Shown here in pieces: positions 1 through 4,732 of a stretch of 6,697 nucleotides of DNA; within the stretch, counting starts at the first letter, position 1; each line of letters starts with the position of its first letter. This stretch comes from Actinomycetota bacterium (GTDB lineage Bacteria; Actinomycetota; Acidimicrobiia; IMCC26256; PALSA-610). A program made the position numbers and the translations under genes. Where the stretch lies: contig JAUZEM010000301.1 of NCBI GenBank assembly GCA_030839005.1, positions 1 through 6,697 of the forward strand, given 5' to 3'. The notes below the pieces were generated by a model. That model saw only the letters and a list, made by a program, of their open reading frames with translations. It was not told where the DNA came from and did not search any database.

Positions 1-1
1 G

Positions 2-1129
2 ATCGTCGTCGTGCGGGCGGACATCCCGTCGACGGGCGTCGCGCCCGATGTCGAGGTCCGTGTCGACGACCCGGCGGTCATCCTGTGGACGTCGGGCCCG
101 ACCTCGGACCCGAAGGGCGTCGTCCACACCCACCAGTCGCTGCGGGTGGAAGCGGACACCATCGCGGCCGCGCACGCGATGCAGCCGGGCGAACCGCTCC
201 TACTACCCATGCCCGTGACCCACGTCGCCGGCCTGACCTACGGGATCCTGCTCCCGGTCACGAGTGCGATCACCACCGTTTTGATGGACGCGTGGGAGCC
301 GGAGCGGGCGCTCCGGATCGTGGAGCGCGAGTCGATCGCGGTGATGATCTCGACGCCGGTGTTCCTGCGCACGATGATCGATCACCCGGACTTCGACGGC
401 ACCGACCGGACTTCGGTGCGGATGTTCTCCCTCGGGGGCGCGGGCGTTGCTCCCGCGATGGTGCGGGAGGGCGCGCGGGCGTTCGGCTGCTGGTGCAAGC
501 GCACGTACGGATCGACCGAGTATCCGACGCTCACGACCGGTCGCCTCGGCGACGATCCCGAGCTCGACGCGACCACCGACGGTCGCTTGATCGGCGCCGC
601 GGAGCTGCGCATCGTCGATCCGCAGACACTCGCCGACCTGGCACCCGGGACGGCCGGCGAGCTTCTCGTCCGCGGACCCGAGATGTTCGTCGGATATCTC
701 GACGCCGAGCTCGACGCCGACGCGTTCGTCGCCGACGGCTGGTTCCGCACCGGCGACCTCGCGCGGTACGACGGCGCGTACCTCACGATCGTCGACCGGC
801 TGAAGGACATCATCATCCGTGGCGGTGAAAACATCTCCGCCCAGGAGGTCGAGGCGCTCCTGGTCACGCATCCCGCAATCGCGGAGGCCGCGTGCGTTCC
901 GATGCCCGACGGCGTGATGGGAGAGAAGGTGTGCGCGTACGTGATCCCGAACCCCGGCTCGGATCCCACCCTCGAGGCCCTGCGCGCCCACCTGCTCGAA
1001 CGTGGCCTGGCGCGCTTCAAGCTGCCCGAGCGTCTGGAAGTGCGCGCGACACTTCCGCGCACGGCGAGCGGCAAGGTGCGCAAGTCTCCCCTGCGCGACG
1101 AGCTGCGAGACAGGGTGCGCAATGGATGA
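2..1129 (+). CDS. AMP-forming acyl-CoA synthetase (ANL superfamily), 5' truncated
   Basis: This protein should activate a carboxylic acid with ATP to an acyl-adenylate and transfer it to coenzyme A in the cytoplasm. The frame is open from base 2, and the family usually has about 500-550 residues, so roughly 150 N-terminal residues lie left of the window. The ANL core motifs appear in order: the phosphate-binding loop TSGPTSDPKG (89-118), the adenine-binding motif TYGSTE (503-520), the ribose-binding FRTGDL (743-760), the hinge DRLKDIIIRGGEN (794-832), and the C-terminal PRTASGK with its catalytic lysine at 1073-1075. The P-loop departs from the usual TSGTTGxPKG at two positions (T to P, G to S). 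The gene ends in an 8-base overlap with the acyl-CoA dehydrogenase, which suggests a shared acid-degradation operon. The class is secure. The substrate (fatty, aromatic or steroid side-chain acid) cannot be read from the sequence. Confidence 0.93.
   Translation: MVVVRADIPSTGVAPDVEVRVDDPAVILWTSGPTSDPKGVVHTHQSLRVEADTIAAAHAMQPGEPLLLPMPVTHVAGLTYGILLPVTSAITTVLMDAWEPERALRIVERESIAVMISTPVFLRTMIDHPDFDGTDRTSVRMFSLGGAGVAPAMVREGARAFGCWCKRTYGSTEYPTLTTGRLGDDPELDATTDGRLIGAAELRIVDPQTLADLAPGTAGELLVRGPEMFVGYLDAELDADAFVADGWFRTGDLARYDGAYLTIVDRLKDIIIRGGENISAQEVEALLVTHPAIAEAACVPMPDGVMGEKVCAYVIPNPGSDPTLEALRAHLLERGLARFKLPERLEVRATLPRTASGKVRKSPLRDELRDRVRNG
1112..1115 (+). promoter_or_regulatory. Ribosome binding site of the acyl-CoA dehydrogenase
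   Basis: AGGG lies inside the end of the synthetase gene, six bases before the ATG at 1122. It supports that ATG over upstream in-frame starts, which would extend the protein far into the synthetase. With the overlapping stop and start it fits translational coupling. Confidence 0.5.
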
Positions 1130-2306
1130 CTTCCGCGCGTGGGTGCACGCCGAGCTCGCGGCGCGGTTGTCGCCCCGAAGCGCCGACGGGCACACCTCGG
1201 TGCTCGGCGCGGGTTCCGACGATCTCGCCGCCGGCCGCGCGTATTTGCAGGCGCTCGCGGGCTCGGGGCTGGCCGTCTCGTCCTGGCCGAAGGAGTACGG
1301 GGGTCTCGACGCGACCCCCGAGCAGGTCGGCACCGTGCGCAGCGAGCTGGCCGGTTTCTCGGTACCCGACCTGTATCCGTACCTCGTCGGCCTCGAGCTC
1401 GTCGGTCCAACCCTGCTCACCCACGGTCGGCCCGAGCAGCGCACGCGCTGGCTGCCGCCGATCGCGAACGGCGACGAGATCTGGTGCCAGCTGTTCTCGG
1501 AACCGGGCGCAGGGTCGGACCTCGCCGGACTCGCGACCCGTGCGACACGCGACGGCGACGAGTGGCGAGTGAGCGGTCAGAAGGTGTGGACGAGCCGCGG
1601 CGCGTATGCGCACTTCGGGCTCCTGCTCGCCCGCCACGACTTCTCGGTGCCCAAGCATCGCGGCATCACCGCCTTCGGACTCGACCTCCATGGCACGGGT
1701 GTCGACGTCCGCCCCTTGCGACAGATGAACGGTGACGCGCATTTCACCGAGGTCTTCCTCGACGACGCGCGCGTCGCCGATGCCGACCGTATCGGCGACG
1801 TCGGCGACGGCTGGCGGGTCGCGCTCACGTGCCTGTCGTACGAGCGGGGCGCGTCGACGGCCGGCGGTACGAGCGGGCTGCTCGACGTCGGCCGCCTCGT
1901 CGAGCTCGCCCGGGCGCGTGGACGCGTGTCCGACCCCGTGATCCGCGGGGAGCTGGCGAGGTTGTTCATCGAGACGCGGGTCATGGGGTACACCGCGCGC
2001 CGGGCCCGCGACACTGCACGGGCCGGGCGTCCGGGTCCGGAAGGGTCGGGGATGAAGGTGCGCGGCGCCGCGTTGTTCAAGTCCTACGCCGCGCTCGCGG
2101 CGCGCCTCCTCGGCGCAGACGCGGCGGTCGATCCGCAGGGGGAATGGCAGACGCTGTTCCTCACCGCGCCGTCGATCTCGATTCGCGGGGGCACCGACGA
2201 AATCCAACGCAACATCGTGGGTGAGCGGGTGCTCGGGCTGCCCGAGGAGCCGCGCGCCGACCGCGCGCTCCCCTTCGATCAGCTCCCGGGCGCGAGCGCC
2301 CGGTAG
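1122..2306 (+). CDS. Acyl-CoA dehydrogenase, FadE type
   Basis: This is a 394-residue FAD-dependent acyl-CoA dehydrogenase, normal length for the family, which oxidises acyl-CoA to trans-2-enoyl-CoA. An N-terminal helical domain precedes the beta-domain, with FSEPGAGSDLAG at residues 125-136 and KVWTS at 154-158 (flavin and substrate contacts). The C-terminal helical domain ends in GGTDEIQRN (from 356) and VGERVLGLP. The catalytic glutamate of medium-chain dehydrogenases (E376, in YEGT) aligns with Gly356 (RGGT). Glu241 in SYERG instead aligns with the alternative base used by isovaleryl-CoA dehydrogenase (E254, in LDLERL), as in some mycobacterial steroid-degrading FadE proteins. The start at 1122 is set by the overlap with the synthetase and an AGGG six bases upstream. 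A branched or bulky substrate is an inference. No partner FadE subunit is seen in the window. Confidence 0.94.
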   Translation: MDDFRAWVHAELAARLSPRSADGHTSVLGAGSDDLAAGRAYLQALAGSGLAVSSWPKEYGGLDATPEQVGTVRSELAGFSVPDLYPYLVGLELVGPTLLTHGRPEQRTRWLPPIANGDEIWCQLFSEPGAGSDLAGLATRATRDGDEWRVSGQKVWTSRGAYAHFGLLLARHDFSVPKHRGITAFGLDLHGTGVDVRPLRQMNGDAHFTEVFLDDARVADADRIGDVGDGWRVALTCLSYERGASTAGGTSGLLDVGRLVELARARGRVSDPVIRGELARLFIETRVMGYTARRARDTARAGRPGPEGSGMKVRGAALFKSYAALAARLLGADAAVDPQGEWQTLFLTAPSISIRGGTDEIQRNIVGERVLGLPEEPRADRALPFDQLPGASAR

Positions 2307-3430
2307 GCCGCGCGCACGAGCTCCTCACTGCGCGGATCGCCCCGGGGGTCGAAGCGCAGGTCGTTCATCACGTACCCGAACGCGAGCCCGGTGTCGGGAT
2401 CGGCGAACGCCAGTGAGCCACCGGCGCCGGCATGCCCGAACGCTCGCGGCGGATTCGCCGCGCCGAACGACGACCCGAGCATGAAGCCGAGGCCGAAGCA
2501 AGTGTCGATCATCAACACCTGGTCCTGGCCGCAGGCGCGTTTCTCAGTCGCACGATCGACTGCTTCGGGCTGCAGCGTCCGGTGGCCGTCGACCTCGCCG
2601 ATGCACGAGGCGTACAGACGCGCGAGGCCGCGGGCGCTCCCGATTCCGTTCGACGACGGGAGCTCGGCCGCATGCAGCTTTCGGGAGTTCCACATCTGGT
2701 CGTAGTTGAAGTGCCCGCCGGGGTTGGAGAACACCCGCGCGAGCAACAGATCGTCGCCGAACGCACGCAGCACTTCGCGCAGGTCGGTCCGGGGCGGGAC
2801 GAGCTGCGCCACACGTGGCTCGAGCCCCTCCGGGAGGCCGATCCAGAAGTCGATCCCGAGCGCGTCGGCAATCTCGTCTCGCCAGAACGTGCCCGCCGTC
2901 CGGTGCCGCGGGTCGGCCCGCCGAATGATCTCGCCGACGAGCCATCCGAACGTGCGCATGTGATAGCCGTGCTTCGTTCCGGGTTCCCAAATCGGGGCCT
3001 GCGCGGCGAGCGCGTCGACGATCGGCGTCCACGAGAGCGATTCCTCGAGTGTGTAATCACCCTCGACGTACGGCAGGCCGGCTTGGTGCGACAGCACCTG
3101 GCCGACGGTGATCGCATCTTTCCCGTTCGCGGCGAACTCCGGCCACAGCGTCGCGACCGGGGCTTCGGGATCGAGCTCCCCCCGTTGGATGAGAAGGTTC
3201 GCGCCGACGGCCGTCACGCCCTTCGTCGCGGAGTAGACGAGTACGAGCGTCTCTTCCTTCCAGGGCGCGCCACTCGTCGGGTCGGCCAGACCACCCCAGA
3301 GATCGACGACCGGTTGCCCGTCGAGGAACACGCTCACCGCTGCGCCGACCTCTCCGCGTTCGTCGAAGTTCTGTGCGAACACGTCGAGCACCGGTTCGAA
3401 TTCCGTCGCGACGTAACCGTCGATCGTCAT
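2279..3430 (-). CDS. Beta-lactamase-fold serine hydrolase (EstB-like esterase / class C family)
   Basis: This 383-residue protein belongs to the serine beta-lactamase / penicillin-binding-protein-like family (Pfam Beta-lactamase, COG1680). In the environmental actinobacterial members this usually means an esterase or amidase rather than antibiotic resistance. Motifs seen are the nucleophile SATK (Ser67, Lys70), LSHQAGLP at 113-120, the candidate catalytic Tyr156 in GYHMRTFGW, and GHAGAGGS at 332-339 in place of the KTG box. There is no signal peptide, so it is probably cytoplasmic. The ATG at 3430 is chosen because the family homology begins with TIDGYVATEFEPV and a TACACT -10-like element lies 8 bases upstream, fitting a leaderless mRNA. 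A GTG at 3496 would add 22 residues that do not look like the family. It converges on the dehydrogenase with a 28-base overlap. The natural substrate is unknown. Confidence 0.9.
   Translation of the reverse strand: MTIDGYVATEFEPVLDVFAQNFDERGEVGAAVSVFLDGQPVVDLWGGLADPTSGAPWKEETLVLVYSATKGVTAVGANLLIQRGELDPEAPVATLWPEFAANGKDAITVGQVLSHQAGLPYVEGDYTLEESLSWTPIVDALAAQAPIWEPGTKHGYHMRTFGWLVGEIIRRADPRHRTAGTFWRDEIADALGIDFWIGLPEGLEPRVAQLVPPRTDLREVLRAFGDDLLLARVFSNPGGHFNYDQMWNSRKLHAAELPSSNGIGSARGLARLYASCIGEVDGHRTLQPEAVDRATEKRACGQDQVLMIDTCFGLGFMLGSSFGAANPPRAFGHAGAGGSLAFADPDTGLAFGYVMNDLRFDPRGDPRSEELVRAAYRALAPGS
2286..2303. terminator. GC hairpin in the convergent gene overlap, possible bidirectional terminator
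   Basis: A perfect 7-bp stem (CCGGGCG at 2286-2292 pairing with CGCCCGG at 2297-2303) encloses the loop CGAG. It ends one base before the dehydrogenase stop codon and lies just inside the hydrolase's last codons. Neither strand has a T-tract after the stem. It could therefore act only as a tail-less actinobacterial-type terminator, or it may be no more than GC-rich coding sequence. The position between two converging genes is the main argument in favour. Confidence 0.35.
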
Positions 3431-3438
3431 GCGGTGGG

Positions 3439-3467
3439 AGTGTAAGAGCGCGATGACGAGAGGCGAA
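3439..3467 (-). promoter_or_regulatory. Possible leaderless promoter of the serine hydrolase
   Basis: Read on the minus strand, TACACT (3444-3439) matches the actinobacterial TANNNT -10 pattern and sits 8 bases before the ATG at 3430. Transcription would start at or next to the start codon, and no Shine-Dalgarno sequence is visible. A weak -35 candidate, TTCGCC (3467-3462), lies 17 bases upstream of the -10. The -10 position is the useful part; the -35 matches consensus at only three positions. Confidence 0.4.
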
Positions 3468-3474
3468 TGCTCGC

Positions 3475-3499
3475 CACGTTTCGGCACGTTGCTCACGTG
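3475..3499. promoter_or_regulatory. Three phased CACGTK repeats upstream of the hydrolase promoter
   Basis: CACGTT occurs at 3475-3480 and 3485-3490, and CACGTG at 3494-3499, so starts are 10 and 9 bases apart, about one helical turn. They would fall about 45-69 bases upstream of the proposed hydrolase transcription start, a usual place for an activator. No cognate regulator is visible in the window. In GC-rich DNA such short repeats can arise by chance. Confidence 0.22.
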
Positions 3500-3540
3500 C
3501 GGTCGGTGAGAGTGTTTTTGGTCGGCGGTTCCAATTCTCC

Positions 3541-3569
3541 TTGTTTTGTAGGCACTATTCGAGTATCAT
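3541..3569 (+). promoter_or_regulatory. Promoter of the HNH endonuclease gene
   Basis: TATCAT at 3564-3569 matches the -10 consensus TATAAT at five of six positions. TTGTTT at 3541-3546 is a partial -35, with a 17-base spacer between them. Seven bases separate the -10 from the ATG at 3577, so the transcript would begin at or beside the A of the start codon and be leaderless. The surrounding 40 bases are clearly more AT-rich than the rest of the window. Confidence 0.6.
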
Positions 3570-3584
3570 CGAACGTATGTTCGT
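3569..3584. promoter_or_regulatory. LexA-binding SOS box overlapping the start codon
   Basis: The 16 bases TCGAACGTATGTTCGT match the mycobacterial/actinobacterial SOS box TCGAAC-N4-GTTCGA at 11 of 12 specified positions; only the last base differs. The core GAAC (3571-3574) and GTTC (3579-3582) are perfect. The box begins at the last base of the -10 and contains the ATG (3577-3579). Bound LexA would therefore block polymerase at the transcription start, giving induction by DNA damage. Known 13E12-repeat (DUF222-HNH) genes of Mycobacterium tuberculosis include members with SOS boxes, which fits the gene that follows. Confidence 0.8.
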
Positions 3585-4655
3585 ATCACTCGCCGAGCTC
3601 GCAGCTGAACGTCGGGCACTCGACGCGCAAGAGGCTGCATGGTTGAAGAACGTCGCGGCGTACGACCGATCGGGAGACTGGAGCGCCGACGGGTTCCTGA
3701 ATGCCGCGTCCGCGCTTCGGGCGCTGTGCCGCATGGACCACGGCGTCGCTCGCGGCCATGTCGAGTTGGCGCGCAAGCTGGAACAGCTACCGGTTGTAGC
3801 CGACTCGTTCAGACGCGGGGACATCTCCCAACGGCACGCGGTCGTGGTCGCGAACGCATTCACGCCGGAGCGTGCTGCGGACATCTCGAACGTCGAACCC
3901 CAGCTGGTTGCCACGGCCCGTGAGCACACGCCGAAACAGCTTGGTGGAGTCGTCCGCTACCTGACCGACGCCATCGACGGTGACGGTGGCGCAGCAACCG
4001 GTGACGCCTTGTACGAGCGTCGCAGGCACCACATGTCGGCCACCCTCGACGGCATGGTCGCCTACGACGGGATCTGCGATCCCGAATCCGGCGCCATCCA
4101 CACCGCCGCGATCAACGCCGAGATGGAACGCGACCACGTCGACCACGACCCCCGCACGCCGGCGCAGCGTCGATTCGACGCGCTCACCAACCTGCTACGT
4201 CGGTCCCTCGACCGCGGTGAGGTCGGCGAGTCCCGCAACGTCCGGCCGCACGTCTCCGTTGTGGTCGACCTCGACGAACTGCCCGGGACGACAGCCGAAC
4301 TCGTTACCCGAGTACGTACGGAGCGCCGCCACAACGGGCACGTCTCGGCGGCAACCCTCGAGCGACTGACCTGCGACTGCGCCATCAGCCGGGTCATCAC
4401 CGCCGGACGATCCGAGGTCCTCGACGTCGGACGCGCCACCCGCACCATCCCACCGGCAATCTGGAAAGCGCTCGTCGTACGCGACGGGCACTGCCAAGCC
4501 CCCGGGTGCGACCGACCGCCAGACTCCTGTGAAGGCCATCACGTCGTGCACTGGAGTCTGGGGATCGACCGACCAACCTCCAAAATCTCCAACTCTTGTG
4601 CTGGAACCACCACCGCTACCGGCACACCGACGACGCACGCGCACGCGCCGCGTAA
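3577..4655 (+). pseudogene. DUF222-HNH endonuclease (13E12-repeat-like), frameshifted in the HNH motif
   Basis: The N-terminal part (about residues 20-250) has the DUF222 pattern, including SGDWSADG and a GDISQRHA segment at 81-88. A zinc-type HNH nuclease region follows, with CQAPGC at 306-311 and GHHVVHW at 320-326. Right after this the frame breaks. The expected continuation PTNLQNLQLLCWNHHRYRH is read in the neighbouring frame (4569-4625) and ends at TAA 4653-4655. Restoring the frame between about 4555 and 4570 gives a protein of about 359 residues with the second Cys/His zinc pair. A one-base loss in GGGG (4560-4563) is one possible cause; a two-base gain is another. Read without correction, the frame runs to 4851, loses the metal site and overlaps the next gene, so that tail is not believed. 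The start is the ATG in the SOS box, apparently leaderless. The gene is either a recent pseudogene or carries a sequencing error. Confidence 0.85.
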
Positions 4656-4732
4656 ACGCACGTGCATCAGATCCGCCCCGTCGGTTGACGCGGTCGTGGG
4701 AGCATCGCCGCGGCGGCGTGCACCGGGTTGCA

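Noticed and set aside
203..1444. Long minus-strand open frame antisense to the synthetase and dehydrogenase
   Set aside because: It has no family-like motifs, is rich in Arg/Ala, and runs opposite two well-supported genes. Such frames are expected in GC-rich coding DNA. The same applies to 382-1410, 1017-2207 and 1577-2080 on that strand.
2432..3445. Plus-strand open frame antisense to the serine hydrolase
   Set aside because: Composition is Arg/Glu-rich with no recognisable domain, while the opposite strand carries the complete beta-lactamase-fold motif set.
3431..3496. Longer hydrolase starting at GTG 3496
   Set aside because: The 22 extra residues do not resemble the family N-terminus, and no ribosome binding site precedes the GTG. 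The ATG at 3430 has a -10-like element at leaderless spacing.
4685..4690. TTGACG as a -35 box for the GH36-like gene
   Set aside because: No AT-containing -10 lies 16-19 bases downstream; that stretch is nearly pure G and C.
4658..4720. Terminator between the HNH gene and the GH36-like gene
   Set aside because: Only short palindromes (GCACGTGC, CCGCGG) are present, without a stem of convincing length or a T-tract.
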